64,000 nt of DNA from Bog-756 sp036513075 (GTDB lineage: Bacteria; Actinomycetota; Acidimicrobiia; Acidimicrobiales; RAAP-2). The DNA lies in contig DATBZS010000022.1 of the NCBI GenBank assembly GCA_036513075.1, positions 1 to 64,000 on the forward strand. Reading direction: 5' to 3'. The notes below the pieces were generated by a model. It worked only from the letters and a program-made list of their open reading frames with translations. It made no database searches and was not told the DNA's origin. The position numbers and the translations under genes were made by a program. Each line of letters opens with the position of its first letter. The first letter of the stretch is position 1. This document shows, one piece after another, positions 35,545 through 45,115 of this stretch.

Positions 35545-36480
35545 ATGGCCACCGACTACCCCGTCCCGACCACCGAGGAGCTCGACGCCATGTTCGCGTC
35601 ACTCAACAATTGGTCGCGCTGGGGAGCGGACGACCAACGGGGCACCCTCAACTTCCTGACCGACGAGCACCGGGTGGCAACAGCCCGTTCGGTCATGTCC
35701 GGGGAGACCGTGAGCCTGGCCCATGATCTGGCCACCGAGCCGCTGCCCGACCATCCCCATCCCGTCCAGCACCACATGCTGGCCTCGGGGGACGCTCGAG
35801 ACTCCAACGGAATCGCCGGGTACGAGGCGGCCCGGGATCACCTGGCCCTCGACGTCCACGGACTGTGGACCACGCACGTCGACGCCCTTTCCCACATGTT
35901 CGTGCGGGGCCAGATGTACGGCGGCCGCCCGGCGAGCGAGGTCCGCAGCGACGGGGCACGTTCGAACACGGTGCTGACCCTGGCCGACGGAGTGGTGGGC
36001 CGGGGAATCCTGCTTGACATTCCGCGGACGCTCGGCTGCGACTACCTCGACACCGGGCAGGTGGTCATGGTTGCGGATCTCGAGTCGGCCGAAGCGTCGC
36101 AGGGCGTTCGGGCCGGGACGGGCGACATCCTGCTGGTGGCCTGGGGTCGGGAGGCGAGGCGACGGGCGACCCGCGGGTTCGACGGGTTCTCGGGCCTCCA
36201 CGCCGAGTGCCTCCCGTGGTTGGCCGAGCGGGAGGTTGCCGTTCTCGGGAGCGACGGGATCTCGGACCCGATGCCCTTCGTGGGCACCCCCGACTGGCCG
36301 TTCCCGATTCACCAGATCGGGATCGTGGCCATGGGTCTCCATCTGATCGACAATGTCCGGCTGGCTCCACTGGGGGAGCGGTGCGCGGCGCTCGGGAGGT
36401 GGGAGTTCCTGTTCACCATGTCGCCATTGCGGATCCCGAAGGGGACAGGTTGCCCGGTCAACCCGGTGGCGGTCCTGTGA
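35545..36480 (+). CDS. cyclase-family metal-dependent hydrolase
   Basis: A 311-residue protein of the cyclase/kynurenine-formamidase superfamily. The metal motif is WTTHVDALSH, giving H111, D113 and H117. Members include kynurenine formamidase, isatin hydrolase and enzymes acting on small amides or lactones; this divergent member is larger than formamidase (about 210 residues) and its substrate is unknown. Its stop overlaps the next gene's start (GTGA), so the two are co-translated. Confidence 0.85.
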   Translation: MATDYPVPTTEELDAMFASLNNWSRWGADDQRGTLNFLTDEHRVATARSVMSGETVSLAHDLATEPLPDHPHPVQHHMLASGDARDSNGIAGYEAARDHLALDVHGLWTTHVDALSHMFVRGQMYGGRPASEVRSDGARSNTVLTLADGVVGRGILLDIPRTLGCDYLDTGQVVMVADLESAEASQGVRAGTGDILLVAWGREARRRATRGFDGFSGLHAECLPWLAEREVAVLGSDGISDPMPFVGTPDWPFPIHQIGIVAMGLHLIDNVRLAPLGERCAALGRWEFLFTMSPLRIPKGTGCPVNPVAVL

Positions 36481-36902
36481 GCACGCCGGAATCCGGGAAC
36501 GGCGTGTCGGTGGGGGTTCCCGAGAAGTTGCGGGAACTGCTGCAGCGGTACGCCCGAGCCGTCGATGAACGGGATGTCGACTCGTTGGCCGAGCTGTTCC
36601 ACCCGGAAGCCGAACTGATCGGCGCCCGGGGAACCGAGACACTGGGTGAGTGGCTGACCGGCATGCGGGCGCCGCGGACCTTTCCGACCAGCATGCACTT
36701 CATCGCCGACCCATTGATCCGACTCGGTCCGGGCCCCGGTGAGGCAGTGCTCGACACCTACGCCGTGATCTACCAGTTGAGTGACCCGGCGTTGGACCGC
36801 GGTGATCTCACCCTCGGCATCCGCTACCTCGACGACGCCGTGAACTACGAGGGCCGGTGGGTGATCCTGCGCCGTACGTCCCGAACCCTGTGGATGAAGT
36901 AG
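36477..36902 (+). CDS. SnoaL/NTF2-like small protein
   Basis: A 141-residue protein starting at GTG 36477, overlapping the cyclase stop. Its pattern LLQRYARAVDERDVDSLAELFHPEAEL is the N-terminal helix-strand unit of the NTF2/SnoaL cone fold, followed by MHFIADPLIRL and a beta-sheet ending WVILRRTSRTLWM. Such proteins are small dehydratases, isomerases or lactone-handling enzymes. Coupling to the cyclase and SDR genes suggests the same pathway. A 17-bp repeat overlaps its 3' end. Confidence 0.82.
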   Translation: MSTPESGNGVSVGVPEKLRELLQRYARAVDERDVDSLAELFHPEAELIGARGTETLGEWLTGMRAPRTFPTSMHFIADPLIRLGPGPGEAVLDTYAVIYQLSDPALDRGDLTLGIRYLDDAVNYEGRWVILRRTSRTLWMK

Positions 36903-36925
36903 CGGGGTGGATGAAGGAGCGGGGC
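36892..36925 (+). repeat. 17-bp tandem repeat, two copies plus a partial third
   Basis: GGATGAAGTAGCGGGGT (36892-36908) is followed directly by GGATGAAGGAGCGGGGC (36909-36925) and then by the start of a third copy. It overlaps the last codons and stop of the NTF2-like gene, so the stop codon (TAG within the first copy) is part of the repeat. Confidence 0.7.
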
Positions 36926-36996
36926 GGATGAGGTGACGGCCAGACGAAGTGGCAGGCGGACGGGGGAGCGAGTGGATCCGGCTGTCGGGCCCCGGC

Positions 36997-38694
36997 TCAG
37001 GCGCGGCCCTTCCTCAACAGGCGCCCCGGTGTGGCCCCGGTCGCCGTCCCCTGGTCGATGGTGACCTGACCAGCCACCAGCGTCGCCAGGAACCCCACAG
37101 ACCGCTGCTCGAGCCGGCGCCCACCGGCCGGCAGGTCGTCGACGATCGTCGGGACCGCGGGCCCGACCGTCTCGGGGTCGAACACATTGAGATCGGCGTC
37201 CATGCCCGGTCGCAGCAGACCCTTGGTGGAAAGGCCCCAGGCGAGCGCGGGGGCGAGCGTGACCATGCGCACGGCTTCCTCCAGGGTGAACTCCCCCCGA
37301 TCCCGGACCCAGTGGCCGAGGAGGTGGGTGTGGATCGACGAGTCGGCGATCTGGCTCAGGTGGGCGCCCGAGTCCGAGAAGGTCATCACCGCCCGGGGGT
37401 GGCGCAGCGCCCGCAGCAGCACTCCCTCGTCCTGTGGGTAGAGGCTGGGTTGGATGAACAGCTGGTCACCGCCAGTGGCCACGCACAAGTCGATCATGGC
37501 CTCTGCCGGGTGAATACCCCTTTCCCGGGCCACGTCGGCCACTGACGGGTTGGGGGGCAGGCCGTGTCGATAGACACGGATGCCTTCGAAGTCGGGGGGC
37601 CGGGCTTGGGCACCGACGCCGATATAGGCGGCGTAGTCGGCCTGCACGGCGGACTCCACGAACAGGGTCCTGCGGTCGGGGTCGGCCAGGATGGCCAACT
37701 GCTCGTCGACCGGCCGGGACCGTAGGTCGGCCCAGGCGGGAAGCAGATCGAAGGGCAGGCGCGTCTTGAGCGAGAGCAGGACCGAGATGCCCCGGCAGTG
37801 TGTCTGGGCGATCATCCTGGCGCCGCGGTCGGCCGCCTCGTCGAGAAAGTCGATGAGGTAGCCCGCGCCGCGGGTGGCGACTAGCCCGAATGTCATCGGG
37901 ACGCCGGTGTCCGACGCCAAGGCGATCATCCGGTCGAGCGCGAGGGCCCGTACCTCGGGGTCGGGGGCCGACATGCCGGCGTCGGCGCCTTCGAAGATGC
38001 CGGTACCGAGCTCGCCCAGCACGCCGACCAGCGCGGCCACCTCGTCCCACGAGGCTAGGCGTGAGGCCACGGGTCGACCGTCGGATGTCTCGTGGTGCTG
38101 GGTGCGCGATGTGGAGAATCCGATGGCCCCGGCTTCCAGGGCCTCGCGTAGTTGGCCGGCCATGAGGGCCAGGTCCTCGGCGTCTGCCTCTTGCTCGAAT
38201 GCTCGCTCTCCCATGGCCCAGGTGCGTAGCGCCGAGTGGCCGATGTTGGCGGCGAAGTGAATCCCCTTGGGGAGGCGGTCGACGGCGTCGAGGTAGTCGG
38301 GGAAGGTTTCGAAGCTCCAGTCGATGCCCGCCGCCAGGGCGGCCGGGTCGATATCCTCGGCCCGCTCGAGGTTGCGGACGACGAGGGCCCGCTCTGCAGA
38401 ACGCACCGGCGCCAAGGTGAAGCCGCAGTTGCCCATGACCGCCGACGTCACGCCGTGCCAGCACGAACTCGAGCCGGTGGCGTCCCAGAACACCTGGGCG
38501 TCCATGTGGGTGTGCCCATCGATGAAGCCCGGGGTCACCACGTGTCCCTCGGCATCGATCTCCCGCGTGCCTTGACCGACGGCCCGACCGATCTCGGTGA
38601 CGAGGTCGCCGTCGATGGCCACGTCGGCCCGGTAGGAGCCGAGGCCCGAGCCGTCAACCACGGTGCCGTTGCGGATCACCAGGTCGTGTGTCAC
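36997..38694 (-). CDS. amidohydrolase-3 family D-aminoacylase-like hydrolase
   Basis: A 565-residue protein from GTG 38694. It has the N-terminal small beta domain (LVIRNGTVVDGSG), the metal motif TPGFIDGHTHMDAQ and, near the C-terminus, FSDSGAHLS with the conserved Asp. It ends in the beta-sandwich DADLNVFDPETVGP. Such enzymes are N-acyl-D-amino-acid deacylases or related amidases with one or two metals. The paralogue at 40.2-41.9 kb shares all motifs. Substrate specificity is unknown. It is divergent from an amidohydrolase-2 gene by 89 bases. Confidence 0.88.
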   Translation of the reverse strand: MTHDLVIRNGTVVDGSGLGSYRADVAIDGDLVTEIGRAVGQGTREIDAEGHVVTPGFIDGHTHMDAQVFWDATGSSSCWHGVTSAVMGNCGFTLAPVRSAERALVVRNLERAEDIDPAALAAGIDWSFETFPDYLDAVDRLPKGIHFAANIGHSALRTWAMGERAFEQEADAEDLALMAGQLREALEAGAIGFSTSRTQHHETSDGRPVASRLASWDEVAALVGVLGELGTGIFEGADAGMSAPDPEVRALALDRMIALASDTGVPMTFGLVATRGAGYLIDFLDEAADRGARMIAQTHCRGISVLLSLKTRLPFDLLPAWADLRSRPVDEQLAILADPDRRTLFVESAVQADYAAYIGVGAQARPPDFEGIRVYRHGLPPNPSVADVARERGIHPAEAMIDLCVATGGDQLFIQPSLYPQDEGVLLRALRHPRAVMTFSDSGAHLSQIADSSIHTHLLGHWVRDRGEFTLEEAVRMVTLAPALAWGLSTKGLLRPGMDADLNVFDPETVGPAVPTIVDDLPAGGRRLEQRSVGFLATLVAGQVTIDQGTATGATPGRLLRKGRA

Positions 38695-38783
38695 CGGCCC
38701 ATCCTTGCCGATCAGTTCGGCGCCGTGTCCTTCTATCGGCGATGACCTTCGACCAGACCTCACCAGAGACCTAGATTGTCGCC

Positions 38784-40214
38784 ATGGCGACCTCGGGGGA
38801 GATCCATGGCCGGCTCGGTCATCCGGTCATCGACAGCGACGGGCACATGGCGGAGCACCTGCCTACCCTCGCACCCTACCTGGAGCAGGAAGGACTGAGT
38901 CTGGAGGACCCGGCACTACGGCGCCTGGTACCCCCTTACGGGGGCACCGACGTCCCCTGGCACGACCAGACGCCGGCCGAGCGTGTCGCGACCCGGACGC
39001 CGCGTGGCCCGTGGTGGAGCACTCCGACCCGACAGACCATCGACCTTGCCACCGCGTTGTTCCCGGGGCTCCTCTACGAACGCCTCGACGAGACGGGGAT
39101 CGACTTCGGCGTCGTGTACCCGAGCCTCGGCCTGGTCTTCCTCCACGCCGAGGACGGGCGGTTCCGGCGCGGGGCGTGCCGGGCTCTCAACCGCTGCAAC
39201 GCCGAGACCTTCGCTCCGTTGGCCGACCGACTGACCCCGGTGGCTGCCATCCCCATGCACTCCCCCGAGGAGGCCGTGGCGGAGCTGGACTACGCAGTCA
39301 ACGGCCTCGGGTTCAAGGCGGTGCTGTGTGCCGGGTACGTACAGCGACCCTTCGAGGCAGTGGCCGACAAAGATCCCGAGGTGTCCCGCTACGCGTTCTG
39401 GCTCGACCAGTTCGGCCTCGACTCGGCCCACGACTACGACCCGGTGTGGGCCAAGGCCGCAGAGCTCGGCGTGTCCATCGCCTTTCACTCGGGCTTCATC
39501 GGAATGACGCCCTACCGGTCGCCGACCAGTTACGTGGCCAACCACTTGTCGATGCTGGCCGATGGGCAGCAGAGCCTGGCTAAGTCGCTCTTCCTCGGTG
39601 GGGTGACCCGGCGCTTCCCGACCATGAACTTCGCCTTCTTGGAGGGCGGGGTGGCCTGGGCCGCGGCCCTGTTCAGCGACATCGTCGGCCACTGGGAGAA
39701 GCGGAACCTCGCCGCCCTGCGCGCCAACCTCGACCCGGCCCTCATCGACCGCGGCCTCATTCTCGAACTGCTCGGCCGCTATGCCCCCGACGCCCGACGC
39801 CTGCCGTCGTCAGTGACCCGTCGTCCGTCCGAGCCCGAAGACATGCTCGACGAGTGGTCGGCGTGCGCCATCGAGCGTCCCTCGGACATCAAGGCGCTCT
39901 ATGCCGACCGGTTCTGGTTCGGGTGTGAAGCCGACGACCCGATGACCTCGCTGGCCTTCAACACCGCGGTCAACCCGTTCGGTTCCGAGCTTCAAGTGAT
40001 GCTGGGCTCGGACATCGCCCATTGGGACCTGCCCGACGTGTCCGAGGTCCTGGAGGAGGCGTACGAAATGGTCCAAAACGGCTGGATCGACAAGGGCGCC
40101 TTCCAGGACTTCGTGTTCACCAACCCGGCCCGCTTCTACACCGGTACCAACCCCGCCTTCTTCGAGGGCACGGTCGTCGAGCAGGCCGTGGCTGAACTGC
40201 TCGAGGCAACCTGA
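38784..40214 (+). CDS. amidohydrolase-2 family protein
   Basis: A 476-residue TIM-barrel protein with VIDSDGHMAEHLP near residue 15 (metal ligands), SIAFHSGFIG in the middle, the FAFLEGGVAWA block, and the terminal MLGSDIAHWDLPD with conserved Asp and His. The subfamily includes decarboxylases and hydrolases of aromatic or acyl compounds such as ACMSD-like enzymes. The next gene's start is one base after its stop, so they are coupled. Function of this subgroup is unknown to me. Confidence 0.85.
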   Translation: MATSGEIHGRLGHPVIDSDGHMAEHLPTLAPYLEQEGLSLEDPALRRLVPPYGGTDVPWHDQTPAERVATRTPRGPWWSTPTRQTIDLATALFPGLLYERLDETGIDFGVVYPSLGLVFLHAEDGRFRRGACRALNRCNAETFAPLADRLTPVAAIPMHSPEEAVAELDYAVNGLGFKAVLCAGYVQRPFEAVADKDPEVSRYAFWLDQFGLDSAHDYDPVWAKAAELGVSIAFHSGFIGMTPYRSPTSYVANHLSMLADGQQSLAKSLFLGGVTRRFPTMNFAFLEGGVAWAAALFSDIVGHWEKRNLAALRANLDPALIDRGLILELLGRYAPDARRLPSSVTRRPSEPEDMLDEWSACAIERPSDIKALYADRFWFGCEADDPMTSLAFNTAVNPFGSELQVMLGSDIAHWDLPDVSEVLEEAYEMVQNGWIDKGAFQDFVFTNPARFYTGTNPAFFEGTVVEQAVAELLEAT

Positions 40215-40215
40215 C

Positions 40216-41928
40216 GTGCTCGACCTGATCGTCAGAGGCGGCCGGGTGATTGACGGGACCGGGGAACCTGCCCGGATCGCTGACGTGGGTGTGCGCGACG
40301 GTCGGGTGGTGGCCGTCGGGGACGTCACCGAGGATGCCGACCGGGTGATCGACGCCACTGGGCGCGTGGTGTGCCCCGGGTTCGTCGACATTCACACCCA
40401 CTACGACGCCCAGCTGCTGTGGGACACCACGGCGAGCCCGTCGGTTCAGCACGGCGTGACCACGGTGATCGGGGGGAACTGCGGTTTCTCGATCGCCCCG
40501 CTCGGCGCGGAGGATGCTGAGTACATTCAGTCGATGATGGCGGTGGTCGAGGGCATGCCCCGCGCCGCACTGCTCGGCGGTGGGCCGTGGACGTGGGGGA
40601 GCTTCGCCGAGTTCCTCGACCGGCTGGATGTCGGCCTGTCGGTCAACGCCGGCTTCCTGGTCGGCCACTCGACGGTCCGCCGGGTGGTGATGGGGGAGTC
40701 CGCGTCCTCGGACCGGGCCGACGCCACCCAGCTCAAGGCCATGACTCGCCTGGTTGGGGATTCGCTGGCCGGCGGCGCCCTCGGCTTCTCCTCCTCCCTG
40801 GGCGAGGGGCACCTGGATGGGGACCACCGGCCGGTGCCGTCGAGCTGTGCGGCCCCCGAGGAGTTCGTGGCGCTGGCCGCCGTCCTGCGCAACCACGAGG
40901 GGACGACGCTCGAGTTCATCCCATCCATCGGCCCGATCCCCGAGGACCGGGTGGAACTGATGGCCGACATGTCACTGGCCGCCGACCGGCCGCTCAACTG
41001 GAACCTGCTCGGCAGCCTGGCCAGCGAGGAGATATGGGAGGGGCAACTGCGGGCCTCCGACGTGGCCGCGGCCAAGGGCGCCCACGTCGTCGCACTGGCC
41101 TTGCCTGACATGATGCGGATGCGGAGCAACACCATCCTGCCCGGCGTCCCCGGATGGCGCGACGTCATGACCCTCGACGCCGACGGGCGGCGGGCCGCAA
41201 CCACCGATCCCGACACCCGTGCCCAATTGCGGTCCGGGGCGGAAAAGCTGGCTGGGCGGGCCATCGGGGTGCTGGCCGACTTCACCATGATGGAGGTGGC
41301 CGACGCCGGCTCCCCGTGGGTCGGGCGGTCGCTCGGCAGCATCGCCGAGGAGCGGGGGACCGACGTGATCGATGTCCTGCTCGACGTGGTACTTCCCGAC
41401 GACCTCACCCTGTACGTGGTGCTGCCCTCGTTGACTCCCACCCTCGGCCACAGCGACGAGGGATGGGCTGCACGGGTCGACGTCTGGAAGGACCAGCGGG
41501 TGATGCTCGGCGGGTCCGACGCCGGGGCCCACCTCGATCTGATGTGCCACGCCAACTACCCGACCCGGGTGCTCGGCGAAGTGGTCCGCCGGCGTGGGCT
41601 GCTCGGCATCGAGGAGGCTGTGGCCATGATGACCGACCGCCCGGCCCGTCATTACGGGCTACGAGGCCGGGGCCGCATCGAGCCGGGATGGCATGCCGAC
41701 CTGGTCGTCTTCGACCCCGCCACCGTCGACAGCGGCCCCGCCTACCTGGTGGCCGACATGCCTGGCGGGGGCGAGCGACTCGTGGCCGACTCGACCGGTA
41801 TCGACCACGTGCTGGTGGCCGGTACCGAGGTGGTGACCTCGGGGACGACGACCGGCGCCCGGCCGGGGCGGGTACTGCGTTCAGGCGCCGACACCGAGTC
41901 GGTGACGCTGGCCGACGTCAGGCGGTAG
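40216..41928 (+). CDS. N-acyl-D-amino-acid deacylase-like amidohydrolase
   Basis: A 570-residue amidohydrolase-3 protein starting at GTG 40216, one base after the preceding stop. It has LIVRGGRVIDGTG, CPGFVDIHTHYDAQLLWD, GVTTVIGGNCGFSIAPL (about 76-92), the Asp site GGSDAGAHLDLM and the C-terminal ADLVVFDPATVDSG. It is a paralogue of the gene at 37.0-38.7 kb. Members remove N-acyl groups from D-amino acids or act on related amides. Its last 11 bases overlap the convergent SDR gene. Confidence 0.88.
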   Translation: MLDLIVRGGRVIDGTGEPARIADVGVRDGRVVAVGDVTEDADRVIDATGRVVCPGFVDIHTHYDAQLLWDTTASPSVQHGVTTVIGGNCGFSIAPLGAEDAEYIQSMMAVVEGMPRAALLGGGPWTWGSFAEFLDRLDVGLSVNAGFLVGHSTVRRVVMGESASSDRADATQLKAMTRLVGDSLAGGALGFSSSLGEGHLDGDHRPVPSSCAAPEEFVALAAVLRNHEGTTLEFIPSIGPIPEDRVELMADMSLAADRPLNWNLLGSLASEEIWEGQLRASDVAAAKGAHVVALALPDMMRMRSNTILPGVPGWRDVMTLDADGRRAATTDPDTRAQLRSGAEKLAGRAIGVLADFTMMEVADAGSPWVGRSLGSIAEERGTDVIDVLLDVVLPDDLTLYVVLPSLTPTLGHSDEGWAARVDVWKDQRVMLGGSDAGAHLDLMCHANYPTRVLGEVVRRRGLLGIEEAVAMMTDRPARHYGLRGRGRIEPGWHADLVVFDPATVDSGPAYLVADMPGGGERLVADSTGIDHVLVAGTEVVTSGTTTGARPGRVLRSGADTESVTLADVRR

Positions 41929-42625
41929 CGGCACCGTCGATCACCAGCGTGGTGCCACTGACCGTGCGGGCCTCGTCGGACGCGAGGTAGACGACGGCAG
42001 CGGCTACCTCTCCGGGCTCCACCCGCCGTCCCATGGGCGAGGCGGCGCGGGCGAACAGCGACAGGTCGGCCCCCTCGGGCAGCTCGAAGTTGCGGAGGAA
42101 CGGTGTGTCGACCGAGGCCGGGCAGACGGCGTTGACCCGGACACCGTCCTTGGCCAACTCGATGGCCATCGACTTGGTCAACATGATCACCCCGCCCTTC
42201 GACGCGCAGTAGGCGGCGTTGTAGGGGGTGGCCCGCAACCCGGCGACGGAGCCCAGGTTGACGATGCACCCGGTCGACTCCACCAAGGCGAGCACGGCGG
42301 CCTGGGACAGCAGGAACGTGCCGGTGAGGTTGACCTCGATGATCCGCCGCCAGTCGTCGGGGTCCACGTCGGTGATGCGGGCGCCCGCGCCGATGCCGGC
42401 CACGTTGGCCAGGATGTCGAGGTGCCCGAAGGTGTCAACGGCGTGGGCGACGGCACTGGCGCATGAGCTGGCGTCGGTGACGTCGCAGTGGATTCCGTTG
42501 TCCGATGGCGCGATGTCGGCCCGGACCACGGCGGCCCCTTCGGCGGCCAGTCGGTCGGCGACGGCGGTGCCGATGCCGCCCGCCGCCCCCGAGACCAGGG
42601 CCACCTTTCCTGCGAAGCGCGTCAT
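41918..42625 (-). CDS. SDR-family oxidoreductase
   Basis: A 235-residue classical SDR from ATG 42625. The cofactor motif is SGAAGGIG, followed by DIA (acidic residue, suggesting NAD) and catalytic YCASKGG (YxxxK), ending GTTLVIDGAA. NVAG replaces NNAG. It is divergent from another SDR gene with 45 bases between starts. It probably oxidises a hydroxy intermediate in the surrounding catabolic cluster. Confidence 0.88.
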   Translation of the reverse strand: MTRFAGKVALVSGAAGGIGTAVADRLAAEGAAVVRADIAPSDNGIHCDVTDASSCASAVAHAVDTFGHLDILANVAGIGAGARITDVDPDDWRRIIEVNLTGTFLLSQAAVLALVESTGCIVNLGSVAGLRATPYNAAYCASKGGVIMLTKSMAIELAKDGVRVNAVCPASVDTPFLRNFELPEGADLSLFARAASPMGRRVEPGEVAAAVVYLASDEARTVSGTTLVIDGAATA

Positions 42626-42670
42626 GCCGGAAACGTACCCGCTCCGATCGCCGCCGGTACTGTTGCCCGG

Positions 42671-43429
42671 ATGGGAGCATTGGAGGGGAAGGTCGCCGTC
42701 GTGACCGGCGCGGCCATGGGCATCGGCCGCGAGTCGGCCCGCATTTTTGCCCGGGAGGGCGCAGCCGTGGTGGTGACCGACATCGACGAGGCCGGTGGTC
42801 ACGAGACGGTGGCGCTGATCGAGTCGGCCGGCGGAATGGCTGCGTTCGTACGCACTGATGTGAGCGTCCAGTCCGAGATCCAGGCGATGGTGGCCTTCGC
42901 CATCGACACCTACGGCGGGCTCGACTGCGCCCATAACAATGCCGGGATCGCCGCCCCTATGGCCCCGTTGGCCGACTACCCCGACGACGGGTGGCACCGA
43001 ACGCTCGACATCATGCTGAACGGCGTCTACTACGGCATGAAGGCCGAGATCCCGGCCATGCTCGCCCGCGGCGGTGGGGCCATCGTCAATACCGCCTCGG
43101 GCGTCGGTCTGGTGGCCTACAAGCATCAGGCGGCATACACCGCGTCCAAACACGGGGTCATCGGCCTCACCAAGGTGGCCGCACTCGACTACGGAGCCCA
43201 GGGCATCCGGGTCAACGCCATTTGCCCGGGCACGGCCCGGACCCCGATGGTCGACGAAGCGATCCGCCGCCAGCCGTCGATCGACGCCCATCTGAAGGCA
43301 CTGCACCCCATTGGCCGGATCGGGGAGGCAGCCGAAGTGGCGGAGGCCGCGGTGTGGCTGTGCACCCCGGCCGCGTCGTTCGTGCTCGGGGTGGCCCTAC
43401 CCGTCGACGGGGGCTACGTGGTCCCATGA
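42671..43429 (+). CDS. SDR-family oxidoreductase
   Basis: A 252-residue SDR from ATG 42671. It has TGAAMGIGRESA, an acidic DID after strand 2 (NAD preference), NNAG and YTASKHG (YxxxK), and ends GVALPVDGGYV. Its stop overlaps the start of the aldehyde dehydrogenase gene by ATGA, so the two are translated together. An alcohol-to-aldehyde or ketone step followed by aldehyde oxidation is a natural pairing. Confidence 0.9.
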   Translation: MGALEGKVAVVTGAAMGIGRESARIFAREGAAVVVTDIDEAGGHETVALIESAGGMAAFVRTDVSVQSEIQAMVAFAIDTYGGLDCAHNNAGIAAPMAPLADYPDDGWHRTLDIMLNGVYYGMKAEIPAMLARGGGAIVNTASGVGLVAYKHQAAYTASKHGVIGLTKVAALDYGAQGIRVNAICPGTARTPMVDEAIRRQPSIDAHLKALHPIGRIGEAAEVAEAAVWLCTPAASFVLGVALPVDGGYVVP

Positions 43430-44889
43430 GGACCTCATCGGCTGCGGGCACGGTCCAGCGCCTGGCCGCCCAGGGGCATCTGGTGGGCAACTCCTGGGTG
43501 CCGAGCGCAGGCGCCGGGATCCACCACCACCGTTACGCCGCCACCGGCGAGGTCCAGGCCGAAGTCGGCATGGCCGGGGCCGACGACGTGGACGCTGCGG
43601 TGACCGCCGCCCGGGCCGCCCAGCCCGGATGGGCCGGCCTCGGTCCCGAGGGACGGCGGGAGGTGCTGGCGAACCTCGCCGATCTCCTGGACGAGCACCG
43701 CGACGAGGCCGCCGAACTGGCCGCCCCCGACAACGGCACGCCGGTGTCAGTCCTCCGTCCCGGTCGCTATTCGGCGGCATGGATCCGCAGCGCTGCCGAC
43801 CTGGCCGTTGGAGTGCACAACGAGCCGTTGGCAGTGGACCGGGGGACGGCCACGGTGCGGCGGGTCCCGTACGGGGTCGTGGGGACGATCCCGCCGTGGA
43901 ACGGCTCGATGGTCGGGATGGGCCAGAAGTGCGGCCCGGCGTTGGCCGCCGGCAACGCCGTGGTGGCCAAGCCACCCGAGCTGGCCCCGTTCGGCATGCT
44001 GCGCTTCGCCGAGCTGGCCCTCGAGGCCGGTCTGCCACCGGGCGTTCTCAATGTGGTGGTGGGTGGGTCCGCGACCGGCGCGGCATTGGCCGCCCACCGC
44101 GGCATCGACAAACTCACCTTCACCGGTGGTTCGGCTACCGCCAGACAGGTCATGGCCGCCGCGGCCGGCGCGTTGACGCCGGTCGCCCTCGAACTGGGCG
44201 GGAAGTCGCCGAACATCGTGTTTCCCGACGCCGACCTCGATGTCGCCGCCACGCTGGCCGCCCGGTCGGGGACGGCCCTACTGTCCGGGCAGGGCTGTGC
44301 CCTGCCGACCCGGACCTATGTGCACGAGGACGTCTATGACGACGTGGTCGACCGCCTCCTGACCGTCCTCGCCACTCTCCCGGTGGGCGATCCGCTCGAC
44401 CCGGTCACCTTCGTCGGACCGGTGGTGACGGAGGCAGCCATGGTGCGGATACTCGGTGTTGCAGCGAGGGCCCGATCCGAGGGAGCCACGCTTCTGGTGG
44501 GCGGGGAGCGCCTCGGAGGCGACCTGGCGGCCGGTTGGTTCGTCGCCCCCACCGTGTTCGGGAACGTGGACCATGACAGCCACCTGGCCCGCCACGAGGT
44601 GTTCGGACCCGTGCATGCCGTGCTGCGGTTCAGTTCCGAGGCTGAGGTCCTGGCCAAGGCCAACGACACCCCGTACGGATTGGCCGCGTACGTCCACACG
44701 GCCGACCCCGATCGTCTCGAGCGACTGGTGTCCGGCATCGAGTCGGGTGTGGTGGTGACCAACGGATTCGGCAATCTGACTCCGGGCACCCCGTTCGGTG
44801 GGGTCAAACAGAGCGGATTCGGGCGGGAGGGGGGCCGGGCCGGGCTCGAGGAGATGGTCCAGCTCAAGACGGTGTTGACTGACTCCTGA
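43426..44889 (+). CDS. aldehyde dehydrogenase
   Basis: A 487-residue NAD(P)-dependent aldehyde dehydrogenase from ATG 43426. Catalytic residues are present: N159 in PPWNGS, K182 in VAKPPE, E256 in LELGGKS and C291 in GQGCALPTR. The C-terminal motif is FGGVKQSGFGREGG. It oxidises an aldehyde to an acid. It overlaps the SDR gene before it (ATGA). The substrate is not evident; AMP-type groups or semialdehydes are possible. Confidence 0.92.
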   Translation: MRTSSAAGTVQRLAAQGHLVGNSWVPSAGAGIHHHRYAATGEVQAEVGMAGADDVDAAVTAARAAQPGWAGLGPEGRREVLANLADLLDEHRDEAAELAAPDNGTPVSVLRPGRYSAAWIRSAADLAVGVHNEPLAVDRGTATVRRVPYGVVGTIPPWNGSMVGMGQKCGPALAAGNAVVAKPPELAPFGMLRFAELALEAGLPPGVLNVVVGGSATGAALAAHRGIDKLTFTGGSATARQVMAAAAGALTPVALELGGKSPNIVFPDADLDVAATLAARSGTALLSGQGCALPTRTYVHEDVYDDVVDRLLTVLATLPVGDPLDPVTFVGPVVTEAAMVRILGVAARARSEGATLLVGGERLGGDLAAGWFVAPTVFGNVDHDSHLARHEVFGPVHAVLRFSSEAEVLAKANDTPYGLAAYVHTADPDRLERLVSGIESGVVVTNGFGNLTPGTPFGGVKQSGFGREGGRAGLEEMVQLKTVLTDS

Positions 44890-45115
44890 AGGTGGCGGCG
44901 AGGGCGCCGTCATGGTCAGATCGGTCATCGCCCGGCCGGAGACGGACCTGCTCGGTAGCGTGTTTACCACCGGCCAGAGGTGGCGGGTTGCATCGCTCGT
45001 GTCGTCGTCGCCCAGGTGCTGATTGAGGTGGACCGCCGGCCGGGGGAGTCGCGGCTTGGATGGGATTCGCGGCCTGTCCGGTGTCGGAGTTCCCACATCT
45101 GGAAGAATCAATGAT

